Below, one piece after another: positions 40,184 to 48,097 of a stretch of 64,000 nt of DNA. The stretch's first letter is position 1. The number at the start of each line of letters is the position of its first letter. Under the pieces are notes generated by a model that was not told where the DNA came from, made no database searches, and was given only the letters and a program-made list of their open reading frames with translations. A program made the position numbers and the translations under genes. Source of the stretch: a virus; IMG/VR virus record IMGVR_UViG_3300011271_000002, positions 40,423-104,422 of that record. One strand, 5' to 3'.

Positions 40184-41209
40184 CTACATGTTGATGACGG
40201 AGATGCCGGTAGCGTAAGAATTGGTTCCGTCGTCGAGAAACGATACAACTGTACACTTCGACGCCGTAAGACCGATGTCTGGATGACCCAACATCGTGGC
40301 TGGCCAAACGAAGGTAAAGTTCCCAGTTCCATTTTGGCAGACTTTGATTATTGGCTCAAGGCCGTTCGAATGATTCGATACCGTCGCTCCGGTGACGTTG
40401 CCGGTCAGTGTGATGGTGAAAATGTCCGACAAACTTAGATCAAAATTAGGCGTGGCGGAAAATGACACCGTCGTGCTCTTGTGTGCCATGTTGCCTGGCA
40501 GAATGATGGCAGTAGCCAACGAGATCACCGGAGTTGTACCTCCAGTGCTCGCGATTTGATTGCTCGTACCGTTGACTGCTGTCACGGAACCACCAGCGCT
40601 ACCACAAGCCCCTGACTGAGGATTGAATAGTTGGAATTGAGTTCCATCATAAATGACTTCGGCCACGGCCGCCGTGATCAGATCATTCGCCACAAGAGCC
40701 GTAGTTCCGCACTTCGTGATGGCCGTGGCGGTAAGACCATTGACCGCTAGCGTCGGAGCCGCTCCGGTATTGGCCGCATTCGGCTTGAAATAAAGCGTGA
40801 GACCGGTCGTCAACGCCGTAGCGGCAGGAGCTAGCGTTGCGGTCTGAGCTTGCGCCGTGCCACCACCCGCGATGTAGTCGGTTGCGTTGAGATCAGAGAA
40901 ACTCTTGCCAGCTGGATCGGCTCCCGTCACGCCACTCAAGATAGCTAGGTTCGCAAGCGCTACGCCGCCGATCGCATTGCCAGAAGCTGCGTTAACCGAT
41001 ACGCTATGATTCGCCGCCCCGCTATTGACGTTGCAGGTAGAACCTAAGGTACAGGTCTGGCCATTGACGGTAGTGGAAGCATTACTCAGCGAGCCGTTGG
41101 TAACACTAGCCAGCGTTTGATTTGGGACGCCATTGATGGTGCCGGTACCTTGTGCGAAAGCCGCTATTGCGATTAGCTGCAACGAGAAGGCGAGACGAAG
41201 AGAACGCAT
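40184..41209 (-). CDS. Secreted tail-fibre-like protein, 341 residues
   Basis: The signal peptide MRSLRLAFSLQLIAIAAFA precedes Q. Residues ~115-200 carry the same YIAGGGTAQAQTATLAP to FQLFNPQSG module as the 296-residue protein. The C-terminal ~95 residues (FDLSLSDIFTITLTGNVTGA to ASKCTVVSFL) match the C-terminus of the 265-residue protein next to it. The protein therefore links two modules found separately in its neighbours. Confidence 0.75.
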   Translation of the reverse strand: MRSLRLAFSLQLIAIAAFAQGTGTINGVPNQTLASVTNGSLSNASTTVNGQTCTLGSTCNVNSGAANHSVSVNAASGNAIGGVALANLAILSGVTGADPAGKSFSDLNATDYIAGGGTAQAQTATLAPAATALTTGLTLYFKPNAANTGAAPTLAVNGLTATAITKCGTTALVANDLITAAVAEVIYDGTQFQLFNPQSGACGSAGGSVTAVNGTSNQIASTGGTTPVISLATAIILPGNMAHKSTTVSFSATPNFDLSLSDIFTITLTGNVTGATVSNHSNGLEPIIKVCQNGTGNFTFVWPATMLGHPDIGLTASKCTVVSFLDDGTNSYATGISVINM

Positions 41210-41231
41210 TTTGTTTTGTATCCTTCTTGTG

Positions 41232-42029
41232 TCATTGATTGATGAGACCCTTAGCGTAGATTTGATCACCATCCGAAGTGAAATCCTGTGTTGAACATTT
41301 GCTTGCTATCAATCCTACCCCAAAACCGCCGTGCACGCGCGCGGCCCAAGCGAAGGTGTGATTTCCGGCCGGGTCCTGGCAGATCGTTATGGTGATCGTC
41401 TGTCCAGCCAGAACGTTGGGGAAAGTCTGATTCGTCACGTTGCCGGTCAATGTTATTTTGAAGGCGGTCGCCACGCTGAGATCGAATACCGGTGTGGCAG
41501 AATAAGGCACAGTTAAAAAAGTTGGCGGGCTCTGCGGTCCCCATTGCACGACGCCGCCTATCACCTCGAGCGCATAACCATTCGATCCAATCGGCGTCAG
41601 TTGATTTATGTTCAGCGCGAACGGCGTGGCGGGTAAGGCGTTGACCTGAACTCCGGAAAGATCCAGCGTCGTCCCCGTATCCGGCACGCTCCAGAAATCG
41701 CGGTACACGATCCCGTTCGTGTGGTACTCCGCAACGTATCCGAGCGGCGCCGTGGTGGTGCCCGTGGCCGTACTTCCGATCGTTGGTTGCAGATTGACAT
41801 CGAGGTATCCGGTGTTCGCTCCGGATGTGGGGATATCGTATCGGAAAACTGTGGTGGTGACCGCTACGCCACCGGCCGTCCGGAAGGGACGATTTGCCTG
41901 GATCAACACGTAGCCTGTCGCCGGTGCGCTGCCCGGGCCCGCGACATTGAGCAATTGGCGAATGTGCGTGATCGCGCCCAATGGCATGGAGACGCTCAGA
42001 AGAGCAAGTACTGCCAGCCTGTGACGCAT
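41232..42029 (-). CDS. Secreted tail-fibre-like protein, 265 residues
   Basis: First gene of the exported cluster. The signal peptide MRHRLAVLALLSVSMPLGA is followed by an N-terminal beta domain (GYVLIQANRPFRTAGG, TTTVFRYDIP) and YHTNGIVYRDFWSVPD. The C-terminal domain (FDLSVATAFKITLTGNVTNQ to GLIASKCSTQDF) is shared with the next protein and is of a kind seen in phage fibres. Transcription must start in the 42030-42101 gap. Confidence 0.72.
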   Translation of the reverse strand: MRHRLAVLALLSVSMPLGAITHIRQLLNVAGPGSAPATGYVLIQANRPFRTAGGVAVTTTVFRYDIPTSGANTGYLDVNLQPTIGSTATGTTTAPLGYVAEYHTNGIVYRDFWSVPDTGTTLDLSGVQVNALPATPFALNINQLTPIGSNGYALEVIGGVVQWGPQSPPTFLTVPYSATPVFDLSVATAFKITLTGNVTNQTFPNVLAGQTITITICQDPAGNHTFAWAARVHGGFGVGLIASKCSTQDFTSDGDQIYAKGLINQ

Positions 42030-42101
42030 CGGACGCGCGACCTCCAGTCGGGATTCTTAATTACTCAGTCTACGCTAAGATCGGAACTGGAGGAACATCC
42101 C

Positions 42102-42272
42102 ATGTGGCTCTCGGTGCTCGTGTTCGTGCTCGGCCTCGCTCTTTTCGTGACGGTCGATCAGGCGAAATATCCAAACTTGAAGGAAATCGGAAGGATAATG
42201 TTATTTTCCGGCCTGTTCGTGGCGCTGCTGAAATTCGCTTGGCCGCTGAGTGAGGCAGTGCGGAGATTTTAG
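42102..42272 (+). CDS. Plus-strand two-span membrane microprotein
   Basis: This 56-residue protein has a strong ribosome site (GGAGGAAC, five bases from the ATG). Two membrane spans are clear (LSVLVFVLGLALFVTV and GRIMLFSGLFVALLKFAW), joined by YPNLKEIG. I have seen very similar small proteins in many phages. It is divergent from the adhesin operon and converges with the next gene. The function is unknown. Confidence 0.6.
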   Translation: MWLSVLVFVLGLALFVTVDQAKYPNLKEIGRIMLFSGLFVALLKFAWPLSEAVRRF

Positions 42273-42502
42273 TCGGCAAGATCCGCTTCGCCGTGACTCG
42301 CGTTCCAGTGCGGAATCTCGCCACAGGCCGCGCAGTGCACGAACTTGCCCACGGTACCGCCGGGCGCATCGTGGCCGCATTCCAGTGCCACTCTTCGCGG
42401 CGTCATCGACGGGCACTCGCATTTCGTGGATCGCCGGTGGCAGGCAATGCAGAACGCGACTACTTCGCGTAGGAGTTTGAAGGCGCCGGATTTGAAGCCC
42501 AT
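42269..42502 (-). CDS. Small zinc-binding protein, 77 residues
   Basis: Cysteine pairs CIACHRRSTKCECP and CGHDAP/HCAACGEIPHW suggest two zinc sites. It overlaps the end of the HNH gene by ~40 bases and its stop overlaps the plus-strand microprotein. The role is unknown. Confidence 0.55.
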   Translation of the reverse strand: MGFKSGAFKLLREVVAFCIACHRRSTKCECPSMTPRRVALECGHDAPGGTVGKFVHCAACGEIPHWNASHGEADLAD

Positions 42503-42813
42503 TTGCTATTCCTCTGAATCTGCCTGTGTTTGATGATTAGTTCCGCCATCACCTCGGGATTTCTGTAGACGATCCTGCTTTTGCATCGCTGGCGCATCGC
42601 ATCGTCGATCTCTTGAACTCCTCGAATCAAATTGCAGTAACGATGGGCCAGTTTAAGATTCTCGCTGACCGTCTGCCCTTTCTTAAAGCGCGGCACAACG
42701 TGATCGAGGGAAGCGCGAACATCGTGGCTCAACGGAAGATGAGAAAGAAACCTACCACGAAATAGCATCGGCAGTTCGCAGATCCAGCACAGCTCGCCGT
42801 GTTCGTGGCGCAT
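42460..42813 (-). CDS. HNH endonuclease, about 117 residues
   Basis: ELCWICELPM, ASLDHVVPRFKKGQTVSENLKLAHRYCN and LIRG form the HNH/McrA core, with CxxC at the front and the DH...N...H catalytic series. The start is uncertain: GTG 42819 and ATG 42813 lie just upstream of the core, while the ATG at 42882 would overlap the previous gene by 43 bases. It could be a homing nuclease or a packaging-type HNH. No terminase is nearby. Confidence 0.75.
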   Translation of the reverse strand: MRHEHGELCWICELPMLFRGRFLSHLPLSHDVRASLDHVVPRFKKGQTVSENLKLAHRYCNLIRGVQEIDDAMRQRCKSRIVYRNPEVMAELIIKHRQIQRNSKWASNPAPSNSYAK

Positions 42814-42839
42814 CCGCACGAGATTCGAGCGCAGACTTT

Positions 42840-43379
42840 TCAGCCGATCATCCTCAACTGTTCCGGCCAGTGCTCCGCGCAAATGAATGAGCGGTCATCG
42901 CCAAGGTCGCGGATGTGTCGGAAGCAGCCTGGCTGTCCGCATTGGACGCGCTGTAGGGTCAGGACGACGTCGCTCTTTTTCCAGTAATATTCGTCGACGC
43001 GGCGGTCGCCACCAGACTTGTTCCGCTTCCTCCGGACGATAACGCGCATCGTGTGATCCATGACAACTCCCTGCTGATTGAGGTCCGCGATTTGCAGAAT
43101 GTGGCCCTGGCGAGTTCGCTTCATATTTGAGCATTCGTCGCCAACCTGGAGAAGATCCACGCGCTTGGGCAGGAACAATTCAACCGGCCAGATACAGCGG
43201 CCATCGGCGGCGGCCGCGCACTGGTAGCAGAGCTGATGTTTGCATGTGCAATCGGTGAAAGTGCCCGTCATCGAAACCGTCATCGCGGTGCAAAACTGGA
43301 AAATCTGGCCATGCTCGCGCGGGCAGCGATGGCAGAATGGACGGTCGCTTCGACAGATCGCGCAGAAGGCGGAAGTCAT
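42840..43379 (-). CDS. Cys-rich multi-zinc protein, 179 residues
   Basis: The ATG at 43379 overlaps the upstream TGA. At least five Cys pairs appear (FCAICRSDRPFCHRC, CTCKHQLCYQC, CGQPGCFRH, CAEHW), with a strand-rich middle (IVRRKRNK, EYYWKKSDVVLTLQRV). This is like zinc-knuckle proteins seen beside rSAM or HNH genes in phages. The function is unknown. Confidence 0.55.
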   Translation of the reverse strand: MTSAFCAICRSDRPFCHRCPREHGQIFQFCTAMTVSMTGTFTDCTCKHQLCYQCAAAADGRCIWPVELFLPKRVDLLQVGDECSNMKRTRQGHILQIADLNQQGVVMDHTMRVIVRRKRNKSGGDRRVDEYYWKKSDVVLTLQRVQCGQPGCFRHIRDLGDDRSFICAEHWPEQLRMIG

Positions 43380-43798
43380 TTGCCTTCCAGGATGCCTCTG
43401 ATCTTGTGAATCCGACATGTGTGATCGAAACTGCACGGATCGCCATCTTCGCAGCGATCTAAATTGACGTGATCTCCAATTCTTGAGGCCAGATCGGTAG
43501 GCGGTAAGGCAGGAACGCCACTGCCGCCGCGCGGTGGGACTGGCACCGTCGCCATTTCTACCGCCGCATCAATCGGGCCATCGTGCTCGCGCCCAGCGAG
43601 CCTGTCGATCACCCACGGATCGCGCGCGGCCGGCCACACCTTCGCGGACCGCATCAGCCCGCCGCCGTCCGAGTGCGTCGTCCAACCGAAGACTCGCTCG
43701 GCGCCGGTTTGCGCATCGAAGAAGCGGACCTCGTAGCGCTGGCCGCGGTCACCGCTTATGACGGCAAGAAAACTACACTCGTTTTCAGTCTTCGACAT
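43376..43798 (-). CDS. Hypothetical protein, 140 residues
   Basis: The N-terminal region (FLAVISGDRGQRYEVRFFDA) is beta-rich. The centre contains MRSAKVWPAARDPWVIDR, and the C-terminus carries CSFDHTCRIHKI. It is coupled by ATGA to the next gene. No family is recognised. Confidence 0.5.
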   Translation of the reverse strand: MSKTENECSFLAVISGDRGQRYEVRFFDAQTGAERVFGWTTHSDGGGLMRSAKVWPAARDPWVIDRLAGREHDGPIDAAVEMATVPVPPRGGSGVPALPPTDLASRIGDHVNLDRCEDGDPCSFDHTCRIHKIRGILEGK

Positions 43799-44111
43799 CG
43801 CGCTCTCCAGGGCCGAAAGGATCGAATTGCGTCAGGATGTCAACCGCGAACCGTTTGGCGGAATCGACGTCTATGAACATAAAACCGTCGCACTGGTTGA
43901 GAATTTTTGAGGGTACGCCGCAGCGGAATTCTACTTGGTAATCATATTCATCCTCGGTAGGTTCCTTTATGTCCGCGAGGATTCTGCCGCTGGCATGCAC
44001 CAGGATGTGATTTGAGAATTTATCACCATCACGATCACGTCCGGATTTGAACTGCCAGTCAAGCTCGGCTGCATCGAGGCGGCGGGATTCACTCCCTATT
44101 TTTTCTTCCAT
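43785..44111 (-). CDS. Hypothetical protein, 108 residues
   Basis: This mixed alpha/beta protein has NHILVHASGRILADI, YDYQVEFRCGVP and FMFIDVDSAKRFAVDIL. It overlaps both neighbours. The function is not recognised. Confidence 0.5.
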   Translation of the reverse strand: MEEKIGSESRRLDAAELDWQFKSGRDRDGDKFSNHILVHASGRILADIKEPTEDEYDYQVEFRCGVPSKILNQCDGFMFIDVDSAKRFAVDILTQFDPFGPGERDVED

Positions 44112-44356
44112 TTCAAGCCTCCTGTCAGCCCATGTGTCAGGGCCCGCGCACCGCGTTGCTTTCGCGCATCCGAAGCGGCGCTCGAGTCTCGCGCTCTATC
44201 GATTCCCGATCTACGCATCCAGGCCATGCCGCGAGAGTGCGTCTGGCAGCGCCCGGTGATTGGATCGGCTGGGAACACACAGCCCTTTACCGCCGTGCAG
44301 CGCGGGCCGGGATCGACCGGGGAGTCCGCACGCATCGCTGGGGCCATGTTGGGCAT
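44096..44356 (-). CDS. Small protein with Cys/His pair, 86 residues
   Basis: It starts at the ATG overlapping the rSAM gene stop (TAATG). RCTAVKGCVFPADPITGRCQTH suggests a zinc site, and the C-terminus is basic (KQRGARALTHGLTGGLK). The role is unknown. Confidence 0.5.
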   Translation of the reverse strand: MPNMAPAMRADSPVDPGPRCTAVKGCVFPADPITGRCQTHSRGMAWMRRSGIDRARDSSAASDARKQRGARALTHGLTGGLKWKKK

Positions 44357-45231
44357 TAGGCAGTTCTCCATGCTGCGTGGATGATCGCCGGCCTAGCCCA
44401 GCGCCGCTGAAATCGGCGCCACTCCAGACCAGGCCTATACCTCTCCGCGCTGGCAGTCTCCGGATCCCATAGCATCGCGTGTGGAGTGAAACCGATTTCC
44501 AGCATTTCGCGCAATCGTTTTTCGGCCGCCGGAAAAGTGTCTTTGGGGTAGCCGATTAGAACGTAAACGCGTAAACGATGCGAACGCGCGGTGAAGCCGG
44601 CCGCGAGTAGCCGATCAGCCGCACTCTTCAACGTCTCGAATGGATCGCCAGGATCATAGGCGAAGAAACAATTCGGGCGTGGCTTCAGATCGGCCAGTAG
44701 CCCGACCTGATAGTCCTCTAACGCCAAGGCCTCGAGCCCACCCGTGAATTCTACCCGTCGACGTTGGCGTGTAAGCATAGCGAACACCGCGCGCACGTGT
44801 GGCTCTGGACACGCTAGCAGATTATCATCGAGGATGTTCCAGCCGTCCTGAATCGGTAGCAGACGTGGAATTGGATCTCTTTTCCACACTGAACAGAACC
44901 AGCAACGTCGCGGGCAGCCACGCGACGTGAAGGTATAGCCGGTCTTGATGTACCGCCCTGGAATGAATTCGGCGCCGGGATCTTCGTACGCCACGCCGCC
45001 AAGCTTGATCGTCGCCACATGCCGCCATTCTTCGGCGAGCCGCTCAGCTCGCGCCTTGTCGGCGGTGAAGGTCACGTCGATGTGCACCTCGTCGGCCTCA
45101 ACGAACAGGTTTGGCGGGCCGAAAAAGGCCATCGCATCATCGGGGCTCGCCTTCGTTCGACGCGGGAACACGCGGGCCATAAGCTTCGGCTCAGGCGGCT
45201 GGCCCAGGATGGGAAAAGTTGGAATAATCAT
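44356..45231 (-). CDS. Radical SAM protein
   Basis: This is a 291-residue protein. The cluster motif is CPRRCWFC (CxxxCxxC) inside TFTSRGCPRRCWFCSVWKR (residues ~99-118), the iron-sulfur site of radical SAM enzymes. Later FTGGLEAL and YVLIGYPKD fit the barrel. The N-terminal ~95 residues (LFVEADEVHIDVTFTADKARAERLA) may bind a partner or substrate. It is near several zinc proteins. Substrate unknown: phage rSAM enzymes have been linked to base or tRNA modification, but this one cannot be placed by eye. Confidence 0.8.
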   Translation of the reverse strand: MIIPTFPILGQPPEPKLMARVFPRRTKASPDDAMAFFGPPNLFVEADEVHIDVTFTADKARAERLAEEWRHVATIKLGGVAYEDPGAEFIPGRYIKTGYTFTSRGCPRRCWFCSVWKRDPIPRLLPIQDGWNILDDNLLACPEPHVRAVFAMLTRQRRRVEFTGGLEALALEDYQVGLLADLKPRPNCFFAYDPGDPFETLKSAADRLLAAGFTARSHRLRVYVLIGYPKDTFPAAEKRLREMLEIGFTPHAMLWDPETASAERYRPGLEWRRFQRRWARPAIIHAAWRTA

Positions 45232-45554
45232 GGCTTTTTGGCTCTTCGTATACGAGCCGTACAGAAGCCGGCCGTCTCCCGCCCGAACTCATTTTGGCAG
45301 TGTAGCCCAGGATCAGCTTTGCAATGTGGACATGGGAACGCTAATGGATCTACCTGATCCATGCATGCGGGATCGCTACAACGTGCGGCATATTGACCAT
45401 TCGAGCACGTTGTGTGACCGCATTCCAATCGGACACGCGGCCGATCAAAGATGCTGTTGGATACCGTCAGGACCTCAACTATTTTACGAAGCGGCCCGCG
45501 GCGCTGAGCGGAATTTCCGCCAGTCCTTCCCTTCAGGTGTCCCTGACGGCTCAT
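45228..45554 (-). CDS. Zinc-binding protein, 108 residues
   Basis: RVRLECGHTTCSNGQ, CSDPACMDQ and FPCPHCKADPGLHCQNEFG give several Cys/His pairs. It is coupled to the initiator-like gene upstream and to the rSAM gene downstream. It may be a DNA-binding regulator; no family is recognised. Confidence 0.55.
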   Translation of the reverse strand: MSRQGHLKGRTGGNSAQRRGPLRKIVEVLTVSNSIFDRPRVRLECGHTTCSNGQYAARCSDPACMDQVDPLAFPCPHCKADPGLHCQNEFGRETAGFCTARIRRAKKP

Positions 45555-47101
45555 GCGGATGCCGCCTCTCGCAGTTCTCGCGCCTCGCGCTTCGTGGTGA
45601 CCCAGCGGGCAAGTTCCTCAAGCACGGCCTTTACCCATCCCCATGAACGGGGCCGTAAATCAGCTTTTTCAATGCAAAGCTTATAGCGATTGTATAGCCT
45701 GGAGACCGCGACCTCTGTCGGTATTTCGCAACGAGTGATGATCCTAATCGCGGCGCGCATGATTTTAGTATCGGCCTCAAGCTGCACTTTTATCCAGGGT
45801 TGGAACTGTAGCAGCCCACGCCGTAGAAGATCGATATCTTCTGATTCCAGAAGTTGCCCGTATGCCGGCGGTTTCCGCGGGGGTTGGGTTTTGGTTTGGG
45901 GTTGAGTTGGATTTATGAGTTCGGCTGAATCAAAGGTTTTCAGATTAGAGAAACCCACTAATGATACGGGCATGAGTGGATCGGACAAAGTGTCCGATGG
46001 ACCAGTTGAGATATTCTCTTTATCCACAGGCTTTTCAACAGGCTTGGCGGTGGATCGCAGGAAGTACAACGAAGCAGACCGATAGCGCCTTTTGATCCAA
46101 ATCAGACCCTTCTCCACAAGTTCTTGTGTCCAGCGAGTTACTGACCGGCTCGAACTTTCCAGTTTAGCGGCAAGCCACCGCTGGCGAGGATTGCAGGTCT
46201 CGAGGCCGCGCGATACTCGGACAAGCAGCGCCATAAGCTCCCGTGCGCCACGGCTGAGTCCGCGGCCGGCCCAGGCGTCATGCAAGACAGTGCCCGGGCC
46301 TTTGGGGTAGCCTTTCTGTGTCGGCCATGGCGGGCGCTGTACGGGCGCTGCGCTGGGGACTGCCGCTATACATTCCACCATGCCTATGTATGGTGGAGAC
46401 TGCTCAAGTTGTTGATTCTTGGTTTCCGAAACCATACATCTGCATTCCGTGCTGATATTATCAGACGGTTCTGCAGTCTCACGGAGCTCGAGAACCTGCT
46501 GGCTACCATCAGGGAGGATGTGGGAGGATGTGGGAGGATGTGGGAGCGGTTGGGAAGATTCAGTAGTATCTAACAGTTGAGAGGAGTCGACTTCCACTTT
46601 TTCTCCTTCATTTGAGGCCGTCGATTGGGGTGTCGCGTCGACACCCTGGCTCACTTGACCGCACGCGCCGGGGTCCAGCGCCTCATCGCCAGCATCGCAG
46701 CCGCCGATTCGGGCCGCGATCCGTTCGATGGTCGACGCTGCGCTCATCATCCCTCCGCCGCGACTTCCGGTAAAACGCGGTAAATCGGTGGCGCAGAGTG
46801 GAACGGTTTCCGACATAGATCGTTGATTCGATTCATTCGAATGCTGGGCACAAGGTGGTAGTGACTGGCGGTAAAACGCGGTAGAAACAGCGGCTGGCGG
46901 TGGCGTCGTGCCTGAAGGTGTACAATCGTGGTAAAGCTGACTTTTTGAGCTAGGCGTTGATTGCGGGTAGTTCTGGCGGGCTCGCCACCGCGCCTGCTGT
47001 TCCTGGTAGATCTGGTCTGCCTCGGCCCTGGTGACGCGCTCGCCAGTGGGCAGGACTACAAAGGTATGGCTTTTTGGATTAGAACCAGTTATAATTGGCA
47101 C
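45551..47101 (-). CDS. Winged-helix protein, candidate replication initiator
   Basis: This is a 516-residue protein. The GTG at 47101 has a near-perfect ribosome site (AAGGAGG, seven bases away), so the longer upstream frame is not used. After a disordered Ser/Pro-rich region (~45-230), residues ~255-330 (GLSRGARELMALLVRVSRG, QRWLAAKLESSSRSVTRWTQEL) form a winged helix like those of phage and plasmid initiators. The C-terminus (DLLRRGLLQFQPWIKVQLE, SWGWVKAVLEELARW) is helical. It contains 10-bp tandem repeats, as initiator genes with internal origins do. No helicase or primase motif is seen. Confidence 0.5.
   Translation of the reverse strand: MPIITGSNPKSHTFVVLPTGERVTRAEADQIYQEQQARWRARQNYPQSTPSSKSQLYHDCTPSGTTPPPAAVSTAFYRQSLPPCAQHSNESNQRSMSETVPLCATDLPRFTGSRGGGMMSAASTIERIAARIGGCDAGDEALDPGACGQVSQGVDATPQSTASNEGEKVEVDSSQLLDTTESSQPLPHPPTSSHILPDGSQQVLELRETAEPSDNISTECRCMVSETKNQQLEQSPPYIGMVECIAAVPSAAPVQRPPWPTQKGYPKGPGTVLHDAWAGRGLSRGARELMALLVRVSRGLETCNPRQRWLAAKLESSSRSVTRWTQELVEKGLIWIKRRYRSASLYFLRSTAKPVEKPVDKENISTGPSDTLSDPLMPVSLVGFSNLKTFDSAELINPTQPQTKTQPPRKPPAYGQLLESEDIDLLRRGLLQFQPWIKVQLEADTKIMRAAIRIITRCEIPTEVAVSRLYNRYKLCIEKADLRPRSWGWVKAVLEELARWVTTKREARELREAASA
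46512..46541. repeat. Three tandem 10-bp repeats inside the initiator-like gene
   Basis: The unit GGGAGGATGT occurs three times in a row, followed by a partial GGGAG. Because the surrounding gene looks like a replication initiator, these could be iterons of an origin, as in lambda O, but three copies of 10 bp is a minimal case. Confidence 0.6.
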
Positions 47102-47165
47102 GTCAAGCCCTCCTTGGGCCGACTCCGCGATTCGTCGTCGCGGGTGATCTGTGGTCTTGGATTCG

Positions 47166-47189
47166 GGCCGGCCTTCGGGTCGGCCTTTT
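47166..47189 (+). terminator. Rho-independent terminator on the plus strand, antisense to the initiator 5' region
   Basis: An 8-bp stem (GGCCGGCC/GGTCGGCC, one G-T pair) with a TTCG tetraloop is followed by TTTTGCTTCT. It is oriented to stop plus-strand transcripts. No plus-strand gene ends here, so it may end an antisense or regulatory RNA, or protect the start of the initiator gene from opposing transcription. Confidence 0.65.
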
Positions 47190-47309
47190 GCTTCTAAGGC
47201 GAAAATAAACTGTACACCCACTCCAGCCGATTTGCAAATTTATCTATTAGTGGGCTGGCTCAAGTCAGGACACGCCGCTAATTGTGGCGCTGCCGATTTA
47301 CCACTTATT

Positions 47310-47813
47310 TTAATGGAATTTTTTGTTACTCACTAGAGAGGCCATCAGCCCGATCCTGAGACCAGCCTCAAAGGACGCGGCGGCCTGCTGATGGATGAAC
47401 ATTCCGGCCGTCTTGCGCTGCTCAATAGTGAGAGTCCGAAATTGCTCTGACAACGCACTTCTCTGTTTTTCGACACACTCGCCCCAATCATCGCCCCACA
47501 GCCGCTTCTTGGCGTAGTACAACACCCCGTAGGCTGCGAACTCACCGAATCCCTCGCAATGCAGTGCGGCCGCAATAGGCGCAAGTGATTTCGTATGGCG
47601 CTCCCGCTCGGATCTAGCGGCGGCTTCCTCGCGTTCTTTTGGATCAGTCGATTTACGGGACGGGCGCTTCTTTCCTTTCGCGCCCAACAATGCCGCATTC
47701 GGGCCGATCAATTCCTCAATCAGCGCAGAAGCTGCGGATCCCGGAACTCCAACTCCTGACCGCTGAAGCGCGTCCTTCATCGCGTCATTGCGCCTGATTT
47801 GTGCTTTGTTCAT
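47310..47813 (-). CDS. Hypothetical protein, 167 residues
   Basis: The N-terminal ~45 residues and a basic stretch (KGKKRPSRKSTDPKEREEAA) precede a helical half (LHCEGFGEFAAYGVLYYAKK, FRTLTIEQRKTAGMFIHQQ). The ATG overlaps the stop of the RHH gene. The function is not recognised. Confidence 0.55.
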   Translation of the reverse strand: MNKAQIRRNDAMKDALQRSGVGVPGSAASALIEELIGPNAALLGAKGKKRPSRKSTDPKEREEAAARSERERHTKSLAPIAAALHCEGFGEFAAYGVLYYAKKRLWGDDWGECVEKQRSALSEQFRTLTIEQRKTAGMFIHQQAAASFEAGLRIGLMASLVSNKKFH

Positions 47814-47953
47814 AATTTGGCTTTCAGCGCCCGCGCCATCAACACAAGAATCATCTGACTGCGATTGCGCGATTCGAGCTTAGCCGCCTGATCGAGCAGG
47901 CGAAGCAATTCGCGAGGAATACGAAGTGATACCGGCATACTGGGCGACGTCAT
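47810..47953 (-). CDS. Ribbon-helix-helix (CopG-like) regulator
   Basis: This 47-residue protein (or 42 from the ATG at 47938) reads SMPVSLRIPRELLRLLDQAA then RSQMILVLMARALK: one strand and two helices of the RHH family. It is the first gene after a 145-base gap that holds a palindrome, so it probably represses its own operon, which includes the initiator-like gene. Confidence 0.7.
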   Translation of the reverse strand: MTSPSMPVSLRIPRELLRLLDQAAKLESRNRSQMILVLMARALKAKL

Positions 47954-48031
47954 ACAGTACATCGTAAGACAACGCATGGCAAAAAGGCAAGGGGCGGTGG
48001 TGCTGAATGAACGAATGAACTATGTGTTAAC

Positions 48032-48072
48032 GTAGTTCGAAGGGGTTCGAACACCCCCCCCACTCGAACTAC
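48032..48072. promoter_or_regulatory. Nested palindrome, candidate operator
   Basis: The outer arms are GTAGTTCGA (48032-48040) and TCGAACTAC (48064-48072). Inside, GGGGTTCGAACACCCC forms a second palindrome around TTCGAA, so GTTCGAA occurs as a repeated half-site. It lies about 80 bases upstream of the RHH gene start. No T-run follows on either strand, which argues against a terminator. Confidence 0.55.
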
Positions 48073-48097
48073 ATTTCACGCAGTATCAAGGCGACTT

